Shown here piece by piece: positions 1 through 10,113 of a stretch of DNA of 64,000 nucleotides. Location of the stretch: NCBI RefSeq assembly GCF_041435195.1, contig NZ_CP108106.1, positions 8,631,001-8,695,000 of the forward strand, given 5' to 3'. Source of the DNA: Streptomyces sp. NBC_00224 (lineage in GTDB: Bacteria; Actinomycetota; Actinomycetes; Streptomycetales; Streptomycetaceae). Each line of letters begins with the position of its first letter. The stretch's first letter is position 1. The notes below the pieces were generated by a model. The model made no database searches and was not told the origin of the DNA. It was given only the letters and a program-made list of their open reading frames with translations. A program made the position numbers and the translations under genes.

Positions 1-644
1 CCGTAGGCGGCATCCGCCGTCACCCACCCGAACGGGATCCTGTCGGTGACCGCCCGGCGGACCATTGCCCGGGCCATGGCCACCTTCGTCTCGAAGGCAA
101 CGCTGTCGTCGATGCCGGCCTGCCGGCACCTTTCCCGGTCGTCGGTCCATGACGCGGGCAGATACAAGCGGCGGTCGATCAGGGTGCGTCCGCGGCTGGT
201 GGCGTAGGCGAGGAACACACCGATCTGGCTGTTCTCCGTGCGTCCGGCGGTGCCGGAGTACTGGCGTTGGACACCGGCCGAGCGGACGCCCTTCTTGAGG
301 AAACCTGTGTCGTCGATGATCAGGACGGCATCCTGGTCTCCGAGGCGTTCCACGACGTAGCCGCGCACGTCGTCCAGGACCTCGTCGGCGTTCCATTCGA
401 TCCGGTTCAGCAGCCGGTGGATACGGTCAGGGCCCGTGTGTCCGGCTTCTTCCGCGAGCGTCCAGCCGTTCTTCCGCTCCAGCGGAGCAATCAGTCCCCG
501 CATGTAGGCCAGCGCCGACTGCCGCGGCTCCTCCCGGCTGAACCGGTGCACGAACCGCTCGTGCACCGTGCTCAGTTCCCCGGCCCACAACCTGACATCA
601 CCAAGGTCCCCACCCATAACCAGACCAACGACAAACCTGCCCAC
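1..644 (-). CDS. IS701-family transposase, N-terminal part, runs off the window start
   Basis: Open from a GTG at 644 (internal ATG at 617) to the window edge. The translation includes GRFVVGLVMGGDL, the Asp-rich DAVLIIDDTGFLKKG and RLYLPASWTDDRERC, which match the DDE transposase of the interrupted IS701 element at 20945-26470 almost residue for residue. Its terminal inverted repeat lies just outside, ending at 670. The first catalytic Asp region is present; the C-terminal part is outside the window. The neighbouring IS5 element is inserted directly beside its end. Confidence 0.85.
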   Translation of the reverse strand, partial: MGRFVVGLVMGGDLGDVRLWAGELSTVHERFVHRFSREEPRQSALAYMRGLIAPLERKNGWTLAEEAGHTGPDRIHRLLNRIEWNADEVLDDVRGYVVERLGDQDAVLIIDDTGFLKKGVRSAGVQRQYSGTAGRTENSQIGVFLAYATSRGRTLIDRRLYLPASWTDDRERCRQAGIDDSVAFETKVAMARAMVRRAVTDRIPFGWVTADAAY

Positions 645-673
645 CAGTCACGGCAAGCACCGTTGCAGTATTA

Positions 674-1523
674 GAGATCATCTCATTTGGTGAGTCTGCG
701 GTAGCAGATGAGGGTGCTGGCGATGCTGGCGAAGGCGAGGAAGTGGATGGCTTTGCGTTCGTAGCGGCGGTGGAGGCGACGGCAGCCGGCAAGCCAGGCC
801 ATGGTGCGTTCAATGGTCCAGCGGTGGCGTCCAAGCCGCTCGGAGGACTCAATGTCCTGGCGGGCGATGCGGGGTGTGATGTGCCGGGATCGGAGCCATT
901 GCCTCAGGTGGCGGTTGTCGTGGGCCTTGTCAGCATGGAGCTTGGCAGGCCGTCGGCGGCGGGGGCCGCGGCGTGAGCGGATGGGCGGTATGCCCCGCAC
1001 CATCGGCTCGAGTGCCTGGCTGTCGTGCAGGTTCGCGCCTGAGATACCGACGGAAATCGGTAACCCGGTCCGCTCGGTGATCAAGTGGATCTTCGACCCG
1101 GACTTGCCCCGATCCACAGGATTCGGACCTGTCAGGTCCCCTTTTCCAGCGCCCGCATGTTCACCGAGTCGATCGCACAGCGCGACCAGTCCAGCTCGCC
1201 CCGGGACCCGAGCTCGTCCAGCACCAGGCGGTGCAGCTTCGCCCACACCCGCAGCCGGCTCCACTCCATGAAACGGCGATGCGCCGTCGCCCCGGAAGGC
1301 CCGAACACCGGCGGGACCTGCGACCACGTGCAGCCCGTCGTCGCCACGAAGACGATCGCCGCCAGCACCTCGCGATCGCCATACCGACGCCGCCCGCCAC
1401 CTTGCGGACGCGTCGGCGCCTCCGGAACCACCCGCTGGAACAACTCCCACAACCCGTCCGGCACCAGACGCTCCACCATCAGCACACCGACAGACTACCC
1501 AATCCGCCAATTGAGATGATCTC
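674..1523 (-). mobile_element. Complete IS5-family (IS427-group) insertion sequence with TTA target duplication
   Basis: The ends carry a 12-bp perfect inverted repeat GAGATCATCTCA (674-685 and 1512-1523). The element is flanked by TTA at 671-673 and 1524-1526, the TNA-type duplication expected for IS427-group elements. It is 850 bp and carries one frameshifted transposase. It sits between the end of an IS701 copy and an older IS5 relic, so it is a late insertion. Confidence 0.85.
683..1485 (-). CDS. IS5/IS427 transposase in two frames (probable programmed frameshift)
   Basis: The first frame (1485-1132) starts MLMVERLVPDGLWELFQRVV and has the N-terminal domain with the first DDE Asp in CAIDSVNM. 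It stops just after an AAAAGGGG run near 1140. The second frame (about 1150-683) continues with GPNPVDRGKSGSKIHLI, KLHADKAHDN and WTIERTMAW, and ends SIASTLICYRRLTK. A slippery A4G4 run at the join is typical of this group, where transframe translation makes the full transposase. About 267 residues in total, the usual length. Likely functional. Confidence 0.8.
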
Positions 1524-1535
1524 TTAGACGGGAGC

Positions 1536-2100
1536 CGCGGCCGTGGGTCGTGTCGGATGAACTGTGGTCGCTGGTAGGGCTGTTGGTGCCGGAATCGGGG
1601 CCGAAGGTGGAGGCGGGCACCCACGGGTGCCGGACCGGCAGGCGTTGTGCGGGATCTTGTTCGTCCTGCATACCGGTATCCAGTGGGAGTACCTGCCGCA
1701 GGAGTTGGGCCTCGGGTCGGGCACGACGTGCTGACGGCGGCTGGCCTGGTGAAATGAGGCCGGGGTGTGGGACCGGCTGCATGGGCTGCTGCTGACGCCG
1801 TTGCGGGCTGCCAGCAAGCTGGACTGAACGCGGCCGGTGATCGACTCCAGCCATGTGCTGGCGGCTCGGCGAGGCTCACGCACCCGGCCAGGCAGCCAGC
1901 GTCATGTCCTGACCGACGGCATCGAACGTGGACGGCGTGTCAGCCCTCACAGCGGCCGGGCTCGATGCCAGCGCGCGCACCCGTCGGCCGGCATCAGCGC
2001 CGGGGTATCGCCAAGGGCCTGCGCGTCCATGATGCCGATGTGCCCCCGGGAAGTTCACCACGCCAGTCGGCGGCCAACCGGGCAACGACCCGGGTGGCAC
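1536..2100 (+). pseudogene. IS5-family transposase relic
   Basis: Reading across frames gives SDELWSLVGLLVPESG, then a stretch equivalent to LCGILFVLHTGIQWEYLPQE, then KLDW and VIDSSHVLAARRG. This is the order found in IS5-family transposases that start SDELW. Several frameshifts and stops break it, and the C-terminal half fades out after about 1990. It starts directly at the TTA repeat of the IS5 element, so the end of this relic was probably the target of that insertion. Confidence 0.65.
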
Positions 2101-3446
2101 TGCCTCGACCTGCGCATACCCCCAGATCGAACGGCTATCCCGTACGGTAACCCACGGGTCCTCCACAGCCCCACACGCAACCGGCACCCCCACAGACCGC
2201 GTACGACCCACCATTCGCCGGGCGGGCCAGCCAGGCCTGAAAGGGAGACCAATGAGGGCCAGTACTTCCTGTACGTCTGAGACCAGTAACCTCGATCGTC
2301 GGATTGGTCATCCATTTCGTTTCCATGGCCAGGCTGCGTTCCCTTGCAATGCTCACGCCTGTACTTGGCTTGGGCCTAAGTCCATCGTCTATATCCCGCA
2401 TCAACGAAAAGGCGGAGCCGGGCCAGGGTGCACAGATCTTTCGCCGTGCGGTCCGGTAGGGGAAAGCATGACGTGCTGATCCACTCATCAGATGGCATCT
2501 TCCGTCGGGCAGCGTGCCTACTTAAGTCTGGGATCGGTGAGCGCTAAAGGTCAGGGAGAGGGGGGCTGGAGCCATCCAGAGCCATCCGGTGGCGCAAGGA
2601 AGAGTGCCGGGCGCGGTGACGGGTGCGCGTGGGAGGGAGATACGTTGTGTGAGTGGAGAGGGTCAGGGCCCTGTTCGGTCCCTCTCGCCGGAAGGCCATG
2701 AATGCGCAGTTCAGAGCTTCGCTGAGATGCGTGGCGGTGACTGAGGGGACCGGATTTTCCTGTCCTGTGCCGCCGCAGGTGTGTGCGTATGGGCGCGTGC
2801 GATACTGAGGATTCCCCTGATTAAGGTATAAGTGGGAAGTTGAGTCTCTCCAGTCCCTGTACTGAGCCGCATGCTCCTGCGGCCTGTGTATTCACGAGGG
2901 ACTGGGCATCGGAGGTCAAGCCCAGGAGCGTTCGACTCCGACCGTGCTTCCGTTTTCGCTTACGGTCTGGTTAGGCTCGGGAAAATCATTAGGAAGAGCC
3001 AGTCCCTTACGTCCCTCCGGGGGAGGAGAGTCGCGCTGTGAACAGCGTTTCCCCGGGCGTGCCAGCAAACCGCCCAACCCTTCCAGCGAGGACTGTTGTG
3101 TGCTGCACAGGGATGAGAACTCCGTGTTCCCGCTGCGGCCCACCGCACCAGGAGGAAGGATCGTTGGGACAGCCAGCTAGATGTCACTCGATGCCCGCTT
3201 CCTCCGTGCCCAGGTCGACCTCGTGCACCAACCGGCGACACAGCGCACCGTGCGGAAGGAGTGCCATCTCTGCGGACTCCTGCCCAACGTGCCTGGCGCC
3301 AGCACGCCCTCGCGCGGTTCTGGGGTGAGTGCAGGAGCCGCCTGGTCATCGAGGCCACAGCCCGCTTAACGGTCCCGCCGCAGGATGGCTCGTAGTGCGC
3401 TCCGTCCGCCAGGACCGGCCAACCGTTCCATCTGATAAGGACACGC
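2101..3446. other. About 1.3 kb without a confident gene
   Basis: No reading frame here has family-like composition. Near the primase there are overlapping short frames: one at 3038-3328 with a Cys pair (PCSRCG), and one at 3181-3369 with CHLCG just downstream of an AGGAGGAAGG motif (3152-3161). Small Cys-rich proteins sometimes precede phage or plasmid primases, but I cannot tell which frame, if any, is translated. The spacer could hold a replication origin; no iterons were recognised. Confidence 0.4.
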
Positions 3447-5057
3447 ATGAGCAGCGCCGACGGCTTTCGTTTCGACGCAAGTGCCGCCGCCCAGCAGATC
3501 CTCGACCTCCAGGGCTCACGCCTGCACCGCCAGCCGGCGCAGCATGGCGCAGCGCAGCAGGGCATGGACCCGCGCCCGTCCGTGAATAGAGCCCCGGAGA
3601 CGGGGCTGCTTCCGGCCCTGCTCACCGACCGGGGTAACGCGAAGCTCTTCGCGTTGCTGTACGCGGACTGCTTTCGGCATGTCGAGGGACTGGGCTGGTA
3701 CCAGTGGGACGAGTACCACTGGCGCCGTTCCGGTGGAGAGAAGGCCGCGATCTGGGCAGCCGGGGACATGGCCGAGCAGATGCCCACCTCCGACGCTCAT
3801 GGTCGCTTCAATGACCGTGACTTGGCTGCGCATCGCAAGCGGAGCATGTCCACACCGGGCATCAACGCCATGCTTGCCCAGGCCAAGGCATCCCCGGAAC
3901 TCGCCCTGGAGACCGACGTCCTGGACGGCGAACCGTACGAACTGTGCACGCCGGCTGGAGTGGTCGACCTGTGTACCGGGGAGATGCGCAAGCCTGATCC
4001 GGCGAGCGACATGCACTCACGGGCCACTAGCGTCGCGCCCGAGATGATGCCGACGCCGCGCTGGCACCGCTTCCTGGCCGACACCTTTGGTGATTCCCCT
4101 CAGGGCCAGGAGACCGTCCACTTCCTTCACTTGCTGCTCGGCTACTCCATCACCGGGGACGTCGGAGCTCAGGTCCTTCCGTTCCTCTACGGCACGGGTG
4201 CCAATGGAAAATCCGTTCTGCTGGATGTCATGACGCAGATCCTCGGCGACTATGCGCAGGCTGCTCCACCAGGGTTTCTCATGGAGAAGGGGAAGTTCGC
4301 CGAGCACTCCACGGAGCTGACAGAGCTGCACGGCAGACGCATGGTGGTCTGCAGCGAGCTGAAACCCAATGACAAGTTCAATGAGGCTCGTGTCAAGCTC
4401 CTGACCGGCGGGGACCGCATCATGGCCCGCCGCATGCGGCAGAACTTCTTCAGCTTCGCCCCCACGCACAAACTGTGGCTCCTGGGCAACCACCGCCCCG
4501 AGGTCGGCACCGGAGGTCATGCCTTCTGGCGCCGGATCAGGCTCATCCCCTTCGAACGGGTAGTGCCGTCTGAACGAAAAATAGACAACCTGGCAAAGGA
4601 ACTGGTCACCAGCGAAGGCCCTGGGATCCTGCACTGGCTCATCGACGGCGCGAGGCGCTACCTCACCACGCGCGACCCGCTCACCGGACCCACCTCCGTC
4701 AGGCTTGCCACCGAGGCCTACGCCACCACCGAAGACCACATCGGCCGCTTCCTCGCCGAACGCTGCACCCGGGACACGAGAAACAGCGAGAGGGGAGACC
4801 TGCGTGTCGAACAGGGGCTGCTCTACGGCGCCTACAGCGCCTGGTGCAGCGCGAGCGAGGGCATCCGACCCGCTACCGCCCGAGCCTTCGCCACGCGTGT
4901 ACGGACCGAACTCGGTCTGGCGTCTCCGGCCGACATGATGAAGTCCAGCGGCAGGAAGTACTACCCGGGCCTCGGGCTACTGGCGGACAATCGCGGATAT
5001 CAGGACTCTTCCGCCGGCATCTCGCCGTCTGATGACCGTCACAATCCCGGGCCGTAG
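3447..5057 (+). CDS. Phage/plasmid primase-helicase, P4 family
   Basis: 536 residues. The C-terminal two thirds form a D5/P4-type SF3 helicase: Walker A GTGANGKS at about residue 249, followed by an acidic strand (VVCSEL), the TGGDRIMARRMRQ sensor-type segment, LWLLGNHRP and a terminal winged-helix-like region. The N-terminal part (RGNAKLFALLYADCFRHVEG, WYQWDEYHW) is the usual linker domain upstream of the ATPase. Such proteins open and prime DNA at plasmid or phage origins, so this gene marks a replicon or prophage backbone among the IS debris. No obvious active-site loss. The start at 3447 is ATG; the upstream Shine-Dalgarno match is weak. Confidence 0.85.
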   Translation: MSSADGFRFDASAAAQQILDLQGSRLHRQPAQHGAAQQGMDPRPSVNRAPETGLLPALLTDRGNAKLFALLYADCFRHVEGLGWYQWDEYHWRRSGGEKAAIWAAGDMAEQMPTSDAHGRFNDRDLAAHRKRSMSTPGINAMLAQAKASPELALETDVLDGEPYELCTPAGVVDLCTGEMRKPDPASDMHSRATSVAPEMMPTPRWHRFLADTFGDSPQGQETVHFLHLLLGYSITGDVGAQVLPFLYGTGANGKSVLLDVMTQILGDYAQAAPPGFLMEKGKFAEHSTELTELHGRRMVVCSELKPNDKFNEARVKLLTGGDRIMARRMRQNFFSFAPTHKLWLLGNHRPEVGTGGHAFWRRIRLIPFERVVPSERKIDNLAKELVTSEGPGILHWLIDGARRYLTTRDPLTGPTSVRLATEAYATTEDHIGRFLAERCTRDTRNSERGDLRVEQGLLYGAYSAWCSASEGIRPATARAFATRVRTELGLASPADMMKSSGRKYYPGLGLLADNRGYQDSSAGISPSDDRHNPGP

Positions 5058-5170
5058 GGTCAGGGCGTCAGTGCCCGACACCCGTAGTATGAAGGTGCCG
5101 TGCCGTGAGGCCCTGGCCTGTGGAGCCTGCCTGTTACCGACCGTGAAACGACTAGAGGAGGGGCCGCACC

Positions 5171-5599
5171 ATGAGCTCGCTACTGAACGAGAGCGAACTC
5201 GTCCACGAAGACGCCGTGGTGTGGCTGGAAGATCCGGAAAACCTCGACTACGTGCGGCAGGCTCTCGACAAGACACCGCGCCGCCGTGGAAGACCCCGCT
5301 ACGCCCGAGACGGCCGCATGGTCGGCTATAGCGAGCTCAGCCAGCATGCCGAATCCGACCCCGACAGTGGCCTCCAACTCCGGCGTGTCTTCTTTCTGCT
5401 CCCGCACGACCGCGATACTCAACCCGAGGGTCTCTACCGTGAAGGTGCCCCCGGCGAGGCAGTCGACCCCCGCACGGTGGGGCCCAAGCGCGTAGGGCAG
5501 AAAACACTCCGATCCCAACGAGGCCCTGCGGGCAAGGCGCCCGCGTGGGCCAACGCGCGTTCGCAGCGAGAGGTGCACCATCACGAGCTTGCTGAGTGA
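5171..5599 (+). CDS. Small hypothetical protein following the primase gene
   Basis: 142 residues, starting at an ATG 5 bp after a strong GAGGAGGGG ribosome binding site (5156-5164). It lies 113 bp downstream of the primase on the same strand, so it may be co-transcribed. The first half is acidic (NESELVHEDAVVWLEDPENL) with a central RRRGRPRYARDGRMVGY; the C-terminal half is Pro/Arg-rich and probably disordered. No family recognised. Confidence 0.5.
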   Translation: MSSLLNESELVHEDAVVWLEDPENLDYVRQALDKTPRRRGRPRYARDGRMVGYSELSQHAESDPDSGLQLRRVFFLLPHDRDTQPEGLYREGAPGEAVDPRTVGPKRVGQKTLRSQRGPAGKAPAWANARSQREVHHHELAE

Positions 5600-5610
5600 C
5601 CCGCGATTCG

Positions 5611-6240
5611 CTATAGGAGTATCAAGCGGCCAGTGTGGGGCGGTATGGGGTTGTAGCGTCGTCCGTCCCGCAGGAGTGCCCACAGAGCGTTGACCCGGCG
5701 CCGGGGGAGCGCCATGACTCCCTGGCTATGGCGTTTGTCTTCGGCTCGCTTGCGGTCGTAGAAGCGGCGGGGCTTGTCGCAGCTGCGGATGCTGATCAAC
5801 GCGGAGGTGTTGAAGAGGCGTTGGAGACGTCGGCTGTAGCGCGCGGGGCGGTGCAGGTTGCCGCTGATCTTCCCGGAGCCTCGTGGAGTGGGGGAGACGC
5901 CGACGAAGCGGCCAGCCGGTCCGCGCGCTGGCGAAGGCGTTCATGCCACCGCCTGTGGCAGCCAGGAACTCGGCACCCAGCAGGGCACGACGCCGCGCAT
6001 GCACCCGACTACCTTGACGTTGCGGTGTCGGTGAAGCTGGTCCGTGATGAGTTTGTCGCTCTCGGCGGATCTTCTCGTTGAGAGCTGTCACCTCCCTCGC
6101 CAGGGAGCGCACCACGTGAGCGGTCATGTGCTCGTCGAGGATGCTGATGAGCTGGCCTTCGGCCGCCTGGCCGGTCCTGGCGGCGAGTTCCTCGGCGCTA
6201 CGGACCGCGCGCCGTGACGGCCAGACCCAGAGCCTCTGGG
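5611..6240 (-). pseudogene. IS110-family transposase relic
   Basis: The minus strand holds scattered IS110 signatures in different frames: LAREVTALNEKI (DEDD-domain end), GAEFLAATGG, and the C-terminal FYDRKRAEDKRHSQGVMALPRRRVNALWALLRDG. The N-terminal DEDD catalytic region is missing or unreadable. It lies between the small primase-linked gene and the chorismate mutase gene. Confidence 0.7.
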
Positions 6241-6296
6241 CCCTGCGATCTTACGAATGACCAGAGCAACCACTCTTGAGAGGTAGGACACGCCCT

Positions 6297-6905
6297 GTGC
6301 GAATCCGACGTACGCGGTCCGTGTTGGTCGCCGTTTCCGCCGCGCTGCTGCTCTGCGGTGCCGCTGCCATGCCCGCCGTCGCCCAGCCGCAGCCCCCGGC
6401 GGCCACGCCTTCCGCCGTTTATGGACTCACCCCGCTGACCGGCCTGTTCGCCGAGCGACTGCTAATCGCCGACAAGGTGGCCGCCGCCAAGTACGGCAAC
6501 GACCGGCCGATCGACGCCCCCGCGCGAGAGCGGAAGATCCTTGGTGACGTCGCCGCTCGCGCCGTCGGGCTCGGGCTGGATCCTGACACGGTGGTCGCCA
6601 TTTTCCGGGACCAGATCGAGGCGAACAAGCTGGTGCAGCGTGGGCTGTACACGCGCTGGGACGCGCATCCTGAGGAACGGCCCACCCAGCGGCCGGACCT
6701 CGACAAGGAAGTCCGACCGGCACTCGACCTCATCACCACACAGTTGCTCAGCACGCTGGTGGCGACGGAGGGCGTGCGCACCTCGCCGTCGTGCGAGCCG
6801 CGGCTATACGGCGCGGCCGCTTGGTCGGCGTACGGCCATGAGCTGGACATCCTGCATCTGAAGGGGCTGGAGCGGGCGTTGCCCTCGGCGTGCGCATGGT
6901 CATAA
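6297..6905 (+). CDS. Secreted chorismate mutase, AroQ gamma subclass
   Basis: 202 residues from GTG 6297, chosen over the upstream in-frame TTG at 6276 because GAGAGGTAGG lies about 10 bp before it. A basic start (MRIRRTRS), a hydrophobic segment and an AVAQ cleavage-like site give a clear signal peptide. The mature part is all-helical: LFAERLLIADKVAAAKYGN, then ARERKILGDVA, then VVAIFRDQIEANKLVQ and LYTRWD. These carry the Arg/Lys/Glu/Gln pattern of secreted AroQ-gamma enzymes, which convert chorismate to prephenate outside the cytoplasm. Two Cys near the C-terminus (SPSCEP and PSAC) could form a disulfide. It stands alone between IS relics with no shikimate genes nearby. Confidence 0.85.
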   Translation: MRIRRTRSVLVAVSAALLLCGAAAMPAVAQPQPPAATPSAVYGLTPLTGLFAERLLIADKVAAAKYGNDRPIDAPARERKILGDVAARAVGLGLDPDTVVAIFRDQIEANKLVQRGLYTRWDAHPEERPTQRPDLDKEVRPALDLITTQLLSTLVATEGVRTSPSCEPRLYGAAAWSAYGHELDILHLKGLERALPSACAWS

Positions 6906-7302
6906 TTCCGTCCTGGCCGCTCGTGTGGTTCGACTGACGGATAGCCTTGGCGAGTTGGCGTACCGACTTGCCCTCGGTGTCGGACGAGTCGGCGTCCAGG
7001 GTCACGTGGTGGCCCTCACCACCCTGCCGGGCCCAGCTCGTCCGGGAGCCCACAACTCGCTTACCGTCTCCCATCGCAAGCCTCCGGGCGGCAAGATCCG
7101 CACCAAGGCGATGATCCGGGAGGGCCTCATCATGTTGCTCGTGTGGCCGGTGAGGTGGGGCCGGAGGTCAGCATTACGCGCCGCGGGCGGAGCAGTTACT
7201 AGCAGCGGACGGCATCGGGCCGTTGCGCCCGGGTGCCGCGATCCTCCAGGGGCGGAAGCCCCTGTGGGCTCGGTTAGGTCGAGCGGTGGGACGTGAGGTG
7301 AT
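6906..7302. other. Intergenic stretch, no gene recognised
   Basis: Reading frames here are short and show no family similarity I can recognise. The stretch separates the chorismate mutase gene from an IS6-type relic and is probably degraded mobile DNA. Confidence 0.4.
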
Positions 7303-8032
7303 CTTCTTGGGGAGGGTCTGCTCGTGGAGACCGCCGCTGCGCCGTCGTGCAAGGGGTAGGGGGTTCCCGGCGGAGAGCGTCGGCCGCGCTGTGCGGCTCT
7401 ATCACCGGTTTCCCCTGTTCTCCCATGAGGTCGAGGAGCTCCTCTTCGAGCGCGGCATCACCGTCTCCTACGAGAGCGCCCGGGCCTGGTGCGCGAGGTT
7501 CGGTCCCGCTTACGCCACGGATCTGCGCTGCCGGCAGCCCCGTCCCGGGGACAAGCGGCACACAGACGAGGTGTTCATCAAAGTCAAAGGGAGGATGCGG
7601 TACCTGTGGCGGGTGGTGGTCCAAGACGGCACTGTTCTGGACATCCTGGTGCAGGACCGGCGCGATGCTGCTGTGGCGAAGCAGTTCTTGCGCAGGCTCC
7701 TCAAGGACTGTGAGTACGCGCCCCGTGTTGTCGCCACAGACAGGCTCCGCTCCTGCGGGGCCGCCCACCGCGCGGTGATGCCCTCGGTCGAGCACCGCAC
7801 CGCAGGGTACCTCAACAATCGCGCAGAGAGTAGCCACCAGCCCGCTAGGCAGCGCGAACGGGCCCATGGAGTCCTTCCGCCTCGCATGGCAAGGCCCAGA
7901 GATTCCTCGCCGCGTATCCGAGGAATTCCTCCCACTTCCGGCCTCGCCGTTTCACAGTCCGTGACTGCCGGACCGAGATGACCCGACGATTCCGCGTCTG
8001 GAAGACCGTCATGGGCGTGGCCGCACACGCCT
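7303..8032 (+). pseudogene. IS6-family transposase relic
   Basis: Conserved IS6/IS26-type order: YHRFPLFSHEVEELLFERGI, SYESARAWCARFG, DEVFIKVKGRMRYLWR (first catalytic Asp), DILVQDRRDAAVAKQFLRRL, then LNNRAESSHQP. The frame shifts near 7870; the true C-terminus (FLAAYPRNSSHFRPRR, ending VAAHA) is readable to 8032 in another frame. The second Asp region is damaged (the expected TDKL block reads VVATDRLRSCGAA). Inactive. Confidence 0.8.
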
Positions 8033-8126
8033 GACGCAGCGGCTCGGCACGACACCCGAGCGCCATCAACATGCCCCAACTCATCCGCCACACCAGCACC
8101 GTGACAAGGCCCTTCCCCGCAGTGTT

Positions 8127-8430
8127 CCTGCTCCCTGATCCGTCGATTGCGGTCTTGCCCGCCCAGAGCCTCCAGCCCAGCCAGTCCGCACCGGCTGAAG
8201 CGGTGCAACCATCGTCGCACCGTCTTCTGGCCGCACCCGAGCTCCGCCGCGATCGTCGGTACCCGCAACCCGGTCCATCTCAACTGGACTGTACGAGCCC
8301 GCACGGTCAGATCACGTGGCACCTTGCGGGCCCGCACCAACCGACCCACGACTCTGCGCTCTTCCTCATCGCGGCTGGGCCGCGCCCACAACACCATCGC
8401 CAAACACCCACCCCGAGCATCCGGACCCAC
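8127..8430 (-). pseudogene. IS630-family transposase N-terminal fragment
   Basis: Minus-strand translation gives VRARKVPRDLTVRARTVQL, then VPTIAAELGCGQKTVRRWLH and FSRCGLAGLEALG. This is the helix-turn-helix domain typical of IS630-type transposases. The DDE catalytic domain is absent: the sequence joins the IS6 relic instead. Confidence 0.65.
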
Positions 8431-8723
8431 TTCACTACCAGCACATTTACCCCCTCAACATGAATGTAGCAGTAGACGAAAGACCGCCTGGAAATAGCCG
8501 AAAGGGATGAGGTGGCGCGCCACATACGAGGGCAAGATGGAGAGGTGTCCTAAGGGGCAGGCGCCTGGATCTCCGGCATGGCCGTACAAGAGGTGCGGAT
8601 CTATGGACCCCCGCTGTGCAGCAGTATTCCTCGCCGGGCACCCGTAAGAGCTGCACCGGAGTATGCGTGTCTATGGTTCCGGTGAATGTGCCTTTTCATT
8701 CTCGGTACTGCAAGGAGTCGGAA

Positions 8724-9344
8724 GTGTCCGGTAGGAGTTCGGGAGATACCTGGGATGCTGATCGGGGCGGGCGCGAAGCCGTGGTAAGTAGGTACAGGAA
8801 CGTACGACCGCACTTCGGGCCCATGCCCGGCAGCTTTTGGAGCGCCGTGGGGCCTCCTGGCTTTCATCGAGGCAAGGCTGCGCGGTCAGGGACCCTTGAA
8901 TCCGAACCGCGGCCGCACTATCAGGAGGTGGCCGACGACCTCTACTACCGCCTCACCAGGAAACGCCTGTACGGGCGGCTTCCCACTACAGGGGATATCG
9001 CCCGCGCTTACCGCATCCCGGTGTTCACCGCACAGTTCGTTCTTCGGGCAGTGAGGACGCGCCTGCGGGCGCCAGGGCGCCTGGCGACGGCCGGTACGTT
9101 GGCGTTGTCAGGAACTGCTTGGCAGCGAATGGCCGATGATCTGAGAACCCGCATCCGGTGCGGTCACATGACGGGCCGCTTGCCTGCACGTGCGGAACTG
9201 GCAGCCGAATACGGCGTGAGCATCGACACAGCCAGCAAGGCCACCCGGCACCTGGCCGAAGAAGGCCTGCTACGGGTGCTCGGCAGACAGGGCACCCATG
9301 TCTGCTCCCCGCTTGCCGGCCCGAAGGGGGGTTCTCACGGCTGA
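8724..9344 (+). CDS. GntR-like regulator with two winged-helix units
   Basis: 206 residues from GTG 8724, with AAGGAG at 8712-8717, 6 bp upstream. After a roughly 60-residue unstructured leader it has two related units. The first (PHYQEVADDLYYRLTRKRLY...DIARAYRIPVFTAQFVLRAV) has lost part of the canonical motif. The second (WQRMADDLRTRIRCGHMTGRLPAR...AAEYGVSIDTASKATRHL) is a good GntR winged helix, ending in LLRVLGRQGTHV. No ligand-binding domain follows. A paralogue lies at 32278-32733. Both probably control plasmid or transfer-type functions, as KorSA-like GntR proteins do; that is inference. Confidence 0.7.
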   Translation: MSGRSSGDTWDADRGGREAVVSRYRNVRPHFGPMPGSFWSAVGPPGFHRGKAARSGTLESEPRPHYQEVADDLYYRLTRKRLYGRLPTTGDIARAYRIPVFTAQFVLRAVRTRLRAPGRLATAGTLALSGTAWQRMADDLRTRIRCGHMTGRLPARAELAAEYGVSIDTASKATRHLAEEGLLRVLGRQGTHVCSPLAGPKGGSHG

Positions 9345-10113
9345 TGCCGGCCCGCAGAAGTGTATTCGGACGACCGGACGTGCCCGTACCGCCTTGGCCG
9401 AGAGGTTCAAGACCGTATATGGGAACGGTACTTCGGTCCCGCAGTCGTCCACCAGGTCGGCTGTTTCTCTGGATTCGCCTACGGCGCGCGTTTCGAAGCG
9501 GGTGCCTTTGGAGCCTGCGGCTGACAGGGGGTTTGCCGCACGCGATGGAAACAGGCCGCCCCTCTCTGGTAGGGAAGGAAAGGGTGGCGGAAGGGGATGC
9601 GGTGACCACGCGCAGCTGACCGGGATGGCGCGGTGGTGCTGAAGGACCAGGGAGAGCTGAACGCCCGCCCATTGGAGGATACCGGCGCGACGCGGCCCGC
9701 CGTCAGGCAACGGCACGCGCGCGGGGAGATCCCGCACGTTGGTATCGGCGACGGTGCGTCCTGGTGCATCACAACGAGGTGATCGGCTACAGCCTCCTTC
9801 TAGCCCATCAAATTGCTTCACTGCAGCATCGTGAGCCGTTCGGCCGCCGGATCGCGCAGACAAGGTTGTCGTCCCCGTTCCGATCGAGACGAGCAGATGG
9901 GACTTGCCTGTGCCGGAATTACTTAGAGGGAATAACTGGCTTCTGAGTTCTTCAGGTCAGGACTAAAGTCCTGTTTCTAGCATAGGGTCCATAAGCCTCT
10001 TCCAGGCGACTTGCTGCATATGCCAGGGTCTTCCGCAAGGCTGCCCCTGCACAGGTGCTCTCCCTGTCGCCGGTGCCGGGGCGGCTTCTGGACTCACATC
10101 ATGGGAGGGCCTT
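9345..10113. other. Intergenic region of about 770 bp; one 7-bp inverted repeat
   Basis: No convincing gene on either strand. At 9958-9973 there is CAGGACT-AA-AGTCCTG, a perfect two-fold symmetric site about 140 bp upstream of the secreted-protein gene at 10114. It could be an operator, possibly for the GntR-like protein encoded just upstream. Confidence 0.35.

Noticed and set aside
2944..3369. Small genes upstream of the primase
   Set aside because: Three overlapping frames with Cys pairs compete and none has decisive start signals; mentioned only as a possibility.
6276..6296. TTG start of the chorismate mutase gene
   Set aside because: The GAGAGGTAGG box lies inside this extension and fits the GTG at 6297, which also gives a more normal signal peptide.
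9270..9863. 197-codon minus-strand frame after the GntR-like gene
   Set aside because: Overlaps the regulator's end, has no ribosome binding site and low-complexity composition.
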